In this document: in pieces, positions 38,867-48,339 of the stretch
Position numbering within the stretch: the first letter of the stretch is position 1
How the letters are laid out: the number at the start of each line of letters is the position of its first letter
Origin: Corticibacter populi
GTDB lineage: Bacteria > Pseudomonadota > Gammaproteobacteria > Burkholderiales > Burkholderiaceae_C
Length of the DNA: 64,000 nucleotides
Assembly: GCF_004217315.1 (NCBI RefSeq)
Contig: NZ_SGWR01000002.1
Span: forward strand, 178,414-242,413
Reading direction: 5' to 3'
Translations under genes and position numbers: made by a program
The notes under the pieces: model-generated
Databases searched by the model: none
What the model was told of the DNA's origin: nothing
Seen by the model: the letters and a program-made list of their open reading frames with translations, nothing else

Positions 38867-39841
38867 TTAGCGCTCGATGCGGCGCTCAAGGGCGTCCACA
38901 AACATGGCGGCCACGTCGAAGCCGGTCTGGTTGGTGATCTCCTGGAAGCCAGTCGGACTGGTCACATTGATCTCGGTCACGCAGTCGCCAATGATGTCAA
39001 GGCCCACCAGCAGCAGGCCACGGCCAGCCAGGATCGGCCCCAGGCGCGCCGCGATCTCGCTGTCGCGCGGGCTCAGTGGCTGCGCCACCGCCTTGCCCCC
39101 CACTGCCATGTTGCCGCGGATCTCGCTGCCCTGCGGAATGCGCGCCAGCGCATGGGGCACGACCTCGCCATCGATCAGCAGCACGCGCTTGTCGCCGTGC
39201 ACGATGTCAGGGATGTAGCGCTGCACCATCACAGAGGTGCCACCGTGGCGGTTGAGCGTCTCGATGATGCTGCCCAGGTTCAGGCCGTCGGCTCCGACGC
39301 GGAAGATGCCCATGCCCCCCATGCCATCGAGCGGCTTGAGGATGATGTCGCCGTGTTCGGCATGGAAGGCGCGGATGCGCTCGGGCTCGCGCGTCACCAG
39401 CGTCGGGCCGATCAGCTCCGGGAACTCCAGGATGTCGAGCTTCTCCGGGTGCTCGCGCAGCGCGGCGGCATGGTTGAACACCTTGGCGCCTTCGCGCTCG
39501 CCCTGGCTGAGCAGGTGCGTGGTGTAGAAGAACTCGCTGTCGAACGGCGGATCCTTGCGCATCAGCACCGCGTCGAAATCGGCCAGCGCCACCTCACGCG
39601 CCTCCTCCTCATGCCACCAGGGCAGATGCTGGCTGGCGTGGGCCTGCAAATCATCGACCGGCAGGAGCGTGATGGGCAGACTGCGCGCGCTCACGCGCCC
39701 GCCCCGCAGCCAGAAGATCTGCGCCGGCTCGCAAACGTGCACCGCGTGGCCGCGCCGCTGCGCCTCACGCATCATCACGTAGGTGGTGTCCTTGTGGATC
39801 TTGAAACTGGCCAGCGGATCGACGACAAACAGGAAATCCAT
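38867..39841 (-). CDS. gshB: Glutathione synthetase
   Basis: GshB joins gamma-glutamylcysteine and glycine with ATP to make glutathione. The 324-residue ATP-grasp protein begins MDFLFVVDPLASFKIHKDTT and shows VLMRKDPPFDSEFFYTTHLL, the ATP loop KPLDGMGGMGIFRV and the closing INVTSPTGFQEI, all diagnostic. The length is standard. gshA, often adjacent, is not in the window. The start at 39841 is the family start. It is divergent from the porin gene. Confidence 0.97.
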   Translation of the reverse strand: MDFLFVVDPLASFKIHKDTTYVMMREAQRRGHAVHVCEPAQIFWLRGGRVSARSLPITLLPVDDLQAHASQHLPWWHEEEAREVALADFDAVLMRKDPPFDSEFFYTTHLLSQGEREGAKVFNHAAALREHPEKLDILEFPELIGPTLVTREPERIRAFHAEHGDIILKPLDGMGGMGIFRVGADGLNLGSIIETLNRHGGTSVMVQRYIPDIVHGDKRVLLIDGEVVPHALARIPQGSEIRGNMAVGGKAVAQPLSPRDSEIAARLGPILAGRGLLLVGLDIIGDCVTEINVTSPTGFQEITNQTGFDVAAMFVDALERRIER

Positions 39842-40145
39842 GATGGGCAAACTCCATCGGCGGCACTGGTGCGGCCACCGCAGGTGAACAAGGGAACGGA
39901 CGGCGCGGCCAACCTGCATGCCGGGCATGCGGCCGTGTTGTCGCACAGGATGGCGCCACGGCCTTCTGGATGCCGGGGCGCTACTGCCAGTGACTCTACT
40001 GCAGGTTTGCCACCCGCATATCCATCAGGGAAAACGATGGTGGCTTTTCGCGCATTCTGAGCGCAAGCCCTCTTACAAAAAAAGCACGTGCGTGCTTAAA
40101 CTGGCTGCGCGAAACATCAACAACCACCATCAGGAGACAAGCAGC
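39842..40145. other. 304-base divergent region between gshB and the porin gene
   Basis: No gene is visible. A 7-2-7 inverted repeat, AAGCACG-TG-CGTGCTT, spans 40082-40097 inside a short AT-richer patch about 50 bases before the porin start. It is a candidate operator or leader hairpin. CAGGAGACAAG provides the porin ribosome site. Confidence 0.5.
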
Positions 40146-41306
40146 ATGAAAAAGGCTTTCGCACTCGGCATCATCGCCGTCGCCGCCGCGCCCGTCTGGG
40201 CGCAATCGACGACGCAGCTCTATGGCATCGTGGACGCGGCGGTGCGCTACACCACCAATGAGGGGCCTGCAACCGACAAGGGCAGGTCGCGCACGCAGAT
40301 GATCGGCGGCGGGATGTCGCAAAGCCGTTGGGGCCTGAACATCACCGAGGATTTGGGCAACGGCCTGAAGGTCCGGGCCAACTTCGAACAGCGCGTGCTG
40401 ACCGAGAGCGGCAGCGTGGTCGGCGGCGGTTTCCAGCACGCCTGGGTCGCACTGCAAAGCAATCAGTGGGGCCAGCTCCTGATGGGCCGGCACTGGAACG
40501 TGATGTTCGACCTGTTCACCAGCACCTTCGCGTCCTACCCCTATTCGCCCTACATGGAAGCGTTCAAGCCGGAGATCGGCATGTCGATGGGCGCACGCAG
40601 CAACGACATGCTCAAGTACACCGCCGAGTTGGGCAAGATCCGCTTCAGCCTGCAGACCACGCTGAAGGGCGAAGGCACGACCACGGTGCCAGGCGCAGGC
40701 ACCTTCTCGACCGGAGGCAAATCCACCGGCGGCTACATCCGCTATGCCGATAACGGCTGGGCGATCGGCGCCGGCTATCTCGAGCGCAAGTTCGGCAGCA
40801 GCGACAAGAAGCTCAAGTCCTATGCGCTGGGCGGCTCCTACCGCACCGGCCCCTGGTACTTCAACGCAGCCTATGGCGAGAACAAGCACAACCTGGACGG
40901 CCAGGCCAACTGCGGCGCCAACCTGCAATGCCATGTCGACTACTCTGTGCTGAGCACACTGTGGGCCGGCAGCTCCAACGGCGGCTTCAGCGGTCCGGCC
41001 TTCACGGCAGCCAACAAGCGGCGCATGGCGACCGTCGGCGCCGGCTACCAGATCACGCCGCAGCTCAATATCGGTGCGCACTACTGGTACGCCAAGCAGA
41101 GCGGTCGCACCGCGCTGGCCGACGGCAAGGCGCACTTCTTCTCCACCATTCTCGACTATGCGTTCTCCAAGCGCACCGACGCCTATGTCGGCATCGACTA
41201 CATCAAGCTCAACGGCGACAATCTGTCGCTCACCGATTCGAGCGGCGCGGCCAACGGCGCCAAGAGCCGTACCGGCGTGACCGTGGGCCTGCGCCATCGT
41301 TTCTGA
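40146..41306 (+). CDS. Gram-negative general porin (trimeric, Burkholderiales type)
   Basis: The 386-residue outer-membrane protein has a Sec signal peptide (residues 1-19, MKKAFALGI... to VWA) and mature N-terminus QSTTQLYGIVDAAVRYT, as in porins of the OmpC/Omp32 class. It shows alternating amphipathic strands and ends in the outer-membrane sorting signal VGLRHRF with terminal Phe. Two cysteines occur in an external-loop-like stretch (NCGANLQCHVD). It would form a diffusion pore, with anion or substrate preference unknown. It is transcribed divergently from gshB, behind a short palindrome. Confidence 0.94.
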   Translation: MKKAFALGIIAVAAAPVWAQSTTQLYGIVDAAVRYTTNEGPATDKGRSRTQMIGGGMSQSRWGLNITEDLGNGLKVRANFEQRVLTESGSVVGGGFQHAWVALQSNQWGQLLMGRHWNVMFDLFTSTFASYPYSPYMEAFKPEIGMSMGARSNDMLKYTAELGKIRFSLQTTLKGEGTTTVPGAGTFSTGGKSTGGYIRYADNGWAIGAGYLERKFGSSDKKLKSYALGGSYRTGPWYFNAAYGENKHNLDGQANCGANLQCHVDYSVLSTLWAGSSNGGFSGPAFTAANKRRMATVGAGYQITPQLNIGAHYWYAKQSGRTALADGKAHFFSTILDYAFSKRTDAYVGIDYIKLNGDNLSLTDSSGAANGAKSRTGVTVGLRHRF

Positions 41307-41407
41307 ACGCCCTCAGCCTCGATTTGCGGAACTCGTCCCGCCGCCTCGTGCCGCGGACTTTTTTTCGGCTGCGGCGCCGCCTGCGCGGCGCTGGCATACT
41401 TGTCCCC

Positions 41408-41992
41408 ATGGACAACATCGACCAAGAGATTGCCAGCGCCGCGGCCGCGCTGGTGGTCGAGGAAGGAATGGACCTGGAACAGGCCAAGAAACGCGCAGCC
41501 AGGCAGTTGGGTCTGCCGGCGCGCACGCGCCTGCCGGACAACCAGGCCATGGACGCGGCCATCCGCGAGTACATCAGCATCTTTTGCGCCGACACGCAAC
41601 CTGCCGAGCTGCAAGCACTGCGTGCCGCGGCCCTGTACTGGATGGAGCAGTTGGAGGACTTCGCGCCGCTGCTCGGCGGCGCGGTCTGGCATGGCACCGC
41701 CACCAGCCACAGCGACATTCATCTGCAGCTCTTCCATGATGACGCCAAAGCGTTGGCGCTGTGGCTGCTCGACCGGCACCTGGCCTACGAAAGCCGCGAA
41801 GCAGCAGGGCTGCAGGGCCGCCCCACCGAAGTGATGGTGCTGCAGGTGCCCTGCCCGGGCCTGCCCGAGCCGGTGCTGCTGTGCCTCTGGAACAACGATG
41901 GCGCGATGCGGCGCGGCGCGCTCAGCGCCGGCAGGGACGGCACGGCGCCACGCGGCGGCCCGCAGGCCCTCAAGGCGCGGATGGCACAATGA
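41408..41992 (+). CDS. Uncharacterised nucleotidyltransferase-like protein
   Basis: The 194-residue protein is not a well-known family. The central stretch LLGGAVWHGTATSHSDIHLQ followed by LFHDDAKALALWLLDR resembles the GxGTxxSDxD active-site region of nucleotidyltransferase-fold proteins. However, the second acidic residue is replaced by His (SDIH), so catalysis is doubtful. There is no signal peptide. The gene ends four bases before the TlpA start, a translational-coupling distance, and homologues commonly sit in this position in Burkholderiales. Product names in databases for this family vary; I assign no function. Confidence 0.7.
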   Translation: MDNIDQEIASAAAALVVEEGMDLEQAKKRAARQLGLPARTRLPDNQAMDAAIREYISIFCADTQPAELQALRAAALYWMEQLEDFAPLLGGAVWHGTATSHSDIHLQLFHDDAKALALWLLDRHLAYESREAAGLQGRPTEVMVLQVPCPGLPEPVLLCLWNNDGAMRRGALSAGRDGTAPRGGPQALKARMAQ

Positions 41993-41996
41993 AGCC

Positions 41997-42557
41997 ATGA
42001 CCTCCCCGCCCTCCTCCATACCGCCCCGGCAAGCTGCAGTCAGTCGCCGCCACTGGCTGGCAGCCGGTGGCATCGGCCTGATGCTCGCCGGAGCCGGTGG
42101 CTACATGGCGCTGCGCGCCCGTGGCGACAGCCAGGGCCTCGCGTCGCGCCCCGACCCGCTGTGGGATCTGGAACTGCCACAGCTCGACGGCGCGCCACTG
42201 CGGCTGGCCGGCCTGCGTGGCAAACCACTCTTACTCAACTTCTGGGCCACCTGGTGCGCCCCCTGCGTCGAGGAACTGCCGCTGATCAACGCCTTCGACC
42301 AACAAGAAGCCCGCTGGCAGGTCGTGGGCATTGCCGTCGACACGCCCGAGAATGTGACGCGCTTCATGCAGCGCTTTGCGCTCGGCTTCCCGGTGGGCGT
42401 GGCCGGGGCGGCGGGCGTGGGACTGGCGCGCGAACTAGGCAACACTGGCGGCGGCCTGCCATTCACCGTAGTGGCCGACGCCAGCGGCATGATCAGGGCA
42501 CGCAAGATCGGGCAGCTGCATGCGCAGGATCTCGCCGACTGGCAGCGCATGTTCTGA
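41997..42557 (+). CDS. TlpA-family thioredoxin-like protein
   Basis: A 186-residue membrane-anchored or exported thiol oxidoreductase. Residues 16-40 carry an SRRHWL twin-arginine-like motif and a hydrophobic helix. The thioredoxin domain has the active site NFWATWCAPCVEELPL with Cys87 and Cys90, and the cis-proline region GGGLPFTVV. It should act in the periplasm reducing disulfides, for instance in cytochrome c maturation or protein repair. It is coupled to the preceding gene. In related genomes aroQ often lies between this gene and accB; here only 208 non-coding bases do. Confidence 0.88.
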   Translation: MTSPPSSIPPRQAAVSRRHWLAAGGIGLMLAGAGGYMALRARGDSQGLASRPDPLWDLELPQLDGAPLRLAGLRGKPLLLNFWATWCAPCVEELPLINAFDQQEARWQVVGIAVDTPENVTRFMQRFALGFPVGVAGAAGVGLARELGNTGGGLPFTVVADASGMIRARKIGQLHAQDLADWQRMF

Positions 42558-42650
42558 GCGAAGATCGGGACAATTGACACCAGTTTCACGCAAAGGTCGG
42601 AAACACCATTCCGCCGGATGACACGGAAGCCAGTGCAAACCAGGCCGAAA

Positions 42651-42665
42651 ATCTATAAAATAGAT
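42651..42665 (+). promoter_or_regulatory. Palindrome over the likely accB promoter
   Basis: ATCTAT-AAA-ATAGAT is a perfect 6-3-6 inverted repeat that contains a TATAAA/TAAAAT -10-like sequence. It is flanked by GAAA and TTTC, which extend the dyad with a two-base bulge. It lies about 100 bases before accB. Confidence 0.45.
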
Positions 42666-42765
42666 GGTTTTCGCATGAGATCATGAGAATTGCCCGGGGT
42701 TGGCAGTTTTCTGCGTTACATTGCGCCCCTGCTTACCGCAACCCCACCCCATCGTTGGAGCCGAT

Positions 42766-43218
42766 ATGGATCTGAGAAAACTCAAAACCCTGATCGACCT
42801 TGTGTCCGAGTCGAACGTCACCGAACTGGAGATCACCGAGGCAGAAGGCAAGGTTCGCATCGTCAAGGGCGGTGCCGTGGCCCAGGCCCAAATCATCCCG
42901 GTCGCCGCGCAGGCTCCGGTGGTGGCCGCTCCGGCAGCAGTGGCAGCGGCCCCCGCCGCGGCAGAGGCCCCTGCGGCCCCCGCCGGCGCAGCCATCACGG
43001 CGCCGATGGTTGGCACCTTCTACCGCTCGCCCAGCCCGGGCGCCGACGCATTCGTCGAAGTGGGCTCGCAGGTCAAGGAAGGCCAGACCGTCTGCATCAT
43101 CGAAGCCATGAAGATCCTCAACGAGATCGAAGCCGACCGCTCCGGCACCATCAAGCAGATCCTCATCGACAATGGCCAGGCCGTCGAGTACGGCCAGCCG
43201 CTGTTCATCATCGAATAA
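42766..43218 (+). CDS. accB: Acetyl-CoA carboxylase biotin carboxyl carrier protein
   Basis: AccB carries biotin between the carboxylase and transferase parts of acetyl-CoA carboxylase, the first committed step of fatty acid synthesis. The 150-residue protein has an N-terminal helical region ([20 protein letters not shown]), an Ala/Pro-rich linker (about 45-75) and the biotinyl domain with Lys116 in [14 protein letters not shown]. The thumb sequence [20 protein letters not shown] marks the true acetyl-CoA carboxylase BCCP. The start at 42766 matches the family. accC follows after 99 bases. Confidence 0.96.
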   Translation: MDLRKLKTLIDLVSESNVTELEITEAEGKVRIVKGGAVAQAQIIPVAAQAPVVAAPAAVAAAPAAAEAPAAPAGAAITAPMVGTFYRSPSPGADAFVEVGSQVKEGQTVCIIEAMKILNEIEADRSGTIKQILIDNGQAVEYGQPLFIIE

Positions 43219-43317
43219 GCGCCGCAGACCGCCGGCAGCGACTCCTTTTCAGCCCCCGCCGAGGGGCTGATGCGTATATTCCAAGCGGCCGCCACGGGCG
43301 CGCGCGAGGTGTCAACC

Positions 43318-44673
<1,356 letters not shown>

Positions 44674-44690
44674 GCGAAGGCATTTCCGCT

Positions 44691-45596
44691 ATGTACGTCC
44701 TGAACCTGCTGTGCCCGCAAGACCGGGTCGAGATCGTCGGCGAGTCCCTCGAGGCCCTGGATGCGCTGAGCGTGTCTGTCGAGGACGCCGACGCGCAGAC
44801 CCCTGCCGAACAGGCGCTGTTCGGCGAGCCGGGTTTCACGCCCGAGCGGCAGGCCTGGCAGCGCAGCACCATCAGCGCCCTCTTCGCCGAGCAGGCACAG
44901 GCCGAGAACGCCGCCAAGCTGCTGGTCGTGCAGGACTTCTTCGAGGGCTGCCAAGTGGCGGCGCTGCAGGAAGTGCCTGACCTGGACTGGGTCAGCCTGA
45001 CGCAGTCGCAGTTCGCCCCCGTCGAGATCACCCCGGAATTCTGGATCGTGCCGAGCTGGCACGAAGTGCCCGGGCAGGCCCGCGTGGTGATCGAACTCGA
45101 CCCCGGCATGGCCTTCGGCACCGGCACCCACCCGACCACCCGCATGTGCCTGCGCTGGCTGGCCCGCCAGGCGGGGCAGGACAGCCTGCAGGGACGCACG
45201 GTACTCGACTATGGCTGTGGCTCGGGCATCCTGGCGATCGCCGCGGCCAAGTTCGGCGCAGAGCGCATCGACGCTGTCGACATCGACGAGGCCGCCATTG
45301 CGGCAACCGTCGCCAATGCCGAGAAAAACCAGGTGGCGCTGCGCAGCGGTCTGCCCGACATTGCCGCCGCCCACTACGATGTGGTGCTGGCCAACATCCT
45401 GGCCAATCCGCTGCAGGTGCTCGCGCCGCTGCTGTGCCAGCACGTGGCCGCCGGTGGGCACCTGGTGCTCGCGGGCATCCTCGAGCGCCAGGCCGAACTG
45501 CTGCAGAAGGCCTATGCGCCATGGCTGCAACTCGAGGTGACCGACAGCGAGGACGGCTGGATCCTGATGACGGCCCGCAAGCCCGCCACTGCCTGA
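44691..45596 (+). CDS. prmA: Ribosomal protein L11 methyltransferase
   Basis: PrmA trimethylates several positions of ribosomal protein L11. The 301-residue enzyme has an N-terminal L11-binding domain, the linker motif VVIELDPGMAFGTGTHPTTR, SAM-binding motif I TVLDYGCGSGILAIAA and the catalytic-region NILANPL. The start at 44691 is right after the accC stop. Linkage to accBC is a common betaproteobacterial arrangement and implies shared transcription rather than shared function. Confidence 0.96.
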   Translation: MYVLNLLCPQDRVEIVGESLEALDALSVSVEDADAQTPAEQALFGEPGFTPERQAWQRSTISALFAEQAQAENAAKLLVVQDFFEGCQVAALQEVPDLDWVSLTQSQFAPVEITPEFWIVPSWHEVPGQARVVIELDPGMAFGTGTHPTTRMCLRWLARQAGQDSLQGRTVLDYGCGSGILAIAAAKFGAERIDAVDIDEAAIAATVANAEKNQVALRSGLPDIAAAHYDVVLANILANPLQVLAPLLCQHVAAGGHLVLAGILERQAELLQKAYAPWLQLEVTDSEDGWILMTARKPATA

Positions 45597-45747
45597 GCGG
45601 CTTCGGCCGTATGCTGATGAGTTGGGCACAGCCGCCCGCACGCGGCGGCATCGGGCACAATAACGGCTTCACATTCGCGGCATCGCGCCGCCTTCGTGCC
45701 CAGCCCCGTCAGCCAGGGCACATCCGCCCACGCCCGCTCCCGTATCC

Positions 45748-47307
45748 ATGAGCCTCGTCACCCGTTGTCCGGCATGCGGCACCCGCTTCAAGCTGGCGCC
45801 GCAGCAACTGCAAGCATCCGATGGCTGGGTCCGCTGCGGTCGCTGCAGCGGTATCTTTGACGCCACCCAATACCTGCAGCCCAGCCTGCCCCCGGAAGAA
45901 ATGGTGCCCGCCGGGGTGCCGGAGCAAGAACGCGCCCAGCAGCCGCACGGTCCCGACTCCATCCAGACGACGCCCGCGCCAGAATCCGTGCCCGCCATGG
46001 CAGACGACGGGCAGGCATCGGCACCACAGCCGCAGGATCAGGCGTTTTCACCAGCCACCAACACCAATGGCCTCGGCCCCGAGGCGCTGACGCCCCCGCC
46101 CATCTCCGGCGCACTACCGGGAACGGAGGCCCCGGAGCCCGAACCCGACAGCCAGCTGCCCGAAGAGCGTCTGGCCGAAAAATGGCGCAACGCGCTGGAC
46201 GCCACCTTCGCCCCCTCTTCGGCGGCACCGTCGAACGCCCCCCCTGCCCCCGTGCGCCCCGATCGGGCCGAGGCCTGGGCCGATGCGTCAGAGTCAGAGG
46301 TGGCCGCGCAGCGTTTTCGCGAGGAGGTCGAGCGCTGGCAGGCCATCCAGCAGGAGCCGCCAGCCGGACCGCCGGGCTCCGCCATCCCGGCCACTGGCAT
46401 TTCCTACGACTTGCGCAAACCCGGCGACCAAGAGGACGACGAGCCCATCACACCGGCCGCACCCTTCGCCCCCGGCCCGAATGACAACGGCGAAAACGGC
46501 ACCCCCTCAGCCCCGCCCTTGCCAGACCCCGTGCTGGATGCCACGCCAGCCGAGCACATCTTCCCGCCGCCCTCAGGCAGCGCGCTCACCCACCCGACTG
46601 TGCCCGAAGCGAACTTCGGCACCGCGTCCGCAAAGCCAAGGCCGGAGCAGACGCGGACACCAGACGAAACTGATCCGCAGGTCCCCGCCGGTGCCGCGGC
46701 ATCCGCCGAAGAGGATGTGCTGCCGGAGCGACCGGTGGTCGACGAGGAAACCCTGGCGGCCTACCACGCCGCGTTCAGCGACACGCAGGAGCTGCGCTTC
46801 GTGCAGCAGGCCGAGCGCCAGGCCTTCTGGCGCCGCCCCGGCGTGCGCGCCGCGCAAATCACGCTGCTGGTGCTGCTGCTGGCCGCGCTGGGCCTGCAGT
46901 ATGTGTTCCAGAACCGCGATGCGATTGCCGCCATCAACCCACAGCTGCGCGGCCACCTGGAGAGCGCCTGCCGTGCCCTGCGTTGCCAGATCAAGCCCTG
47001 GCAGGCGCTTGATCAGCTGGCCATCGAAGGCTCGACCTTCCAGTCCGAGCCCGATGGCAGCTACACGCTGTCATGGACCGTGCGCAACCAGAGCGGCCAA
47101 TGGGTGCAGACCCCGGCGCTGGCATTGAGCCTGCGCGATGCCAGCGAGCAGGTCGTCACACGCCGCCAGCTGCTGCCCGCCGACATTGCACAGGCGCCCG
47201 TCCAGATCCCGCCACGTGGCAGCTGGCAGGCGCGCCAGGCGCTGCGCGTGACGGTACCGGCCGACGAGATCACCGGCTATCAGTTGCAGATTTTCTATCC
47301 CGAATAG
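45748..47307 (+). CDS. Zinc-ribbon and DUF3426 membrane protein
   Basis: The 519-residue protein starts with an MJ0042-type zinc ribbon: Cys7, Cys10, Cys30 and Cys33 (TRCPACGTRFKLAP ... WVRCGRCSGIF). A very long Pro/Ala/Glu-rich low-complexity region runs from about 45 to 330. A single membrane helix follows near 370-388 (ITLLVLLLAALGLQYVF), then a C-terminal DUF3426 domain (SACRALRCQIKPWQALDQLA, YTLSWTVRNQSGQWVQTPAL). The zinc ribbon would be cytoplasmic and DUF3426 periplasmic. Homologues follow prmA in many Burkholderiales. Function is unknown; a sensor or envelope role is speculation. Confidence 0.88.
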   Translation: MSLVTRCPACGTRFKLAPQQLQASDGWVRCGRCSGIFDATQYLQPSLPPEEMVPAGVPEQERAQQPHGPDSIQTTPAPESVPAMADDGQASAPQPQDQAFSPATNTNGLGPEALTPPPISGALPGTEAPEPEPDSQLPEERLAEKWRNALDATFAPSSAAPSNAPPAPVRPDRAEAWADASESEVAAQRFREEVERWQAIQQEPPAGPPGSAIPATGISYDLRKPGDQEDDEPITPAAPFAPGPNDNGENGTPSAPPLPDPVLDATPAEHIFPPPSGSALTHPTVPEANFGTASAKPRPEQTRTPDETDPQVPAGAAASAEEDVLPERPVVDEETLAAYHAAFSDTQELRFVQQAERQAFWRRPGVRAAQITLLVLLLAALGLQYVFQNRDAIAAINPQLRGHLESACRALRCQIKPWQALDQLAIEGSTFQSEPDGSYTLSWTVRNQSGQWVQTPALALSLRDASEQVVTRRQLLPADIAQAPVQIPPRGSWQARQALRVTVPADEITGYQLQIFYPE

Positions 47308-47356
47308 GCTCGGCGGCGCGCAGCGCGCCGGGGCTTCGATCCAAAGGAGTGCGTCC

Positions 47357-48271
47357 ATGGCAGTGCTGGTTTGCGGTTCGCTGGCGTTCGATACCATCAT
47401 GAACTTCGACGGCAGCTTCGCGCAGCAGATCCTGCCGGCCCAGCTGCACATCCTCAACGTCTCCTTCCTCGTCAAGGAACTGCGCCGGGACTTCGGCGGC
47501 TGCGCCGGCAACATCGCCTATGGCATGCGCCTGCTGAACAACCAGCCACTGCCGATGGCGGCGCTCGGCCGGGATGGCGCCAGCTACCTGGAGCGGCTGG
47601 CACGGCTGGGCATCGACCGGCGCTACGTGCTCCAGCTCGAGGACAGCTACACCGCTCAGGCCATGATCATGACGGACCTGGACAACAACCAGATCACCGC
47701 CTTCCACCCCGGCGCCATGGCACAGGCGCACCGGCTGCGCATCGAAGATCTGCCACCCGAGGTGGGCCTGGCCATCGTCGCCCCGGACGGGCGCGAGGCC
47801 ATGCTCGAACATGCCCGGCAGTTGAGTGCGCTGGGCATTCCATGGGTGTTCGACCCCGGCCAGGGCCTGCCTATGTTCAGCGGCGCCGAGCTGCGCCAGT
47901 TCATCGAGGGCGCCAGCTGGGTCACCGTCAACGACTACGAGGCACAGTTGCTGTGCGAACGCACCGGCTGGTCGTTCAAGGACATCTCCAGCCGCCTGCG
48001 CGCGCTGGTGGTAACGCTGGGCGCACTCGGCTGCGACATCTGGGAGCAAGGCGAGAAAGAGCGCGTTGCCGCCATCGAGGTCGAACGCCCGCTGGACCCG
48101 ACCGGCTGCGGCGATGCCTGGCGCGCCGCGCTGCTGCACGGACTCGAGCGCGGCTGGCCGCTGGCCCGCTGCGCCGCGCTGGGCAACCACGTCGCCGCCC
48201 GCAAGCTTGCCACCCACGGTCCGCAGAACTACGACCTCGAAGGTCTGGACCTGACTGCCTTCGTCCCCTGA
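47357..48271 (+). CDS. PfkB-family carbohydrate kinase, adenosine kinase-like
   Basis: A 304-residue ribokinase-fold kinase. It begins MAVLVCGSLAFDTIMNFDGS, has the substrate motif DFGGCAGNIAYGMRLL, and ends with the anion-hole/catalytic motif DPTGCGDAWRAALLHGLERG containing the catalytic Asp. The GGCAGN and DTIMNF elements resemble bacterial adenosine kinase-like PfkB proteins more than sugar-specific kinases. If correct it would phosphorylate adenosine to AMP, complementing the adenine deaminase at 6.2 kb in purine salvage; the substrate is not proven. AAAGGAG precedes the start. mpl follows on the same strand. Confidence 0.86.
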   Translation: MAVLVCGSLAFDTIMNFDGSFAQQILPAQLHILNVSFLVKELRRDFGGCAGNIAYGMRLLNNQPLPMAALGRDGASYLERLARLGIDRRYVLQLEDSYTAQAMIMTDLDNNQITAFHPGAMAQAHRLRIEDLPPEVGLAIVAPDGREAMLEHARQLSALGIPWVFDPGQGLPMFSGAELRQFIEGASWVTVNDYEAQLLCERTGWSFKDISSRLRALVVTLGALGCDIWEQGEKERVAAIEVERPLDPTGCGDAWRAALLHGLERGWPLARCAALGNHVAARKLATHGPQNYDLEGLDLTAFVP

Positions 48272-48339
48272 GTCTTCCCCATCCTCGCGCGGCGGATGCG
48301 GCCCATGCCGGCACCGCTGCAACCACGGAGCACCACGCC

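Noticed and set aside
38849-38868. A further copy of the GAACCTGTTC repeat next to gshB
   Set aside because: Only about 10-11 bases agree (AGAACCTGTTC) before the sequence departs. It is better explained as a small hairpin AGAACC/GGTTCT downstream of gshB.
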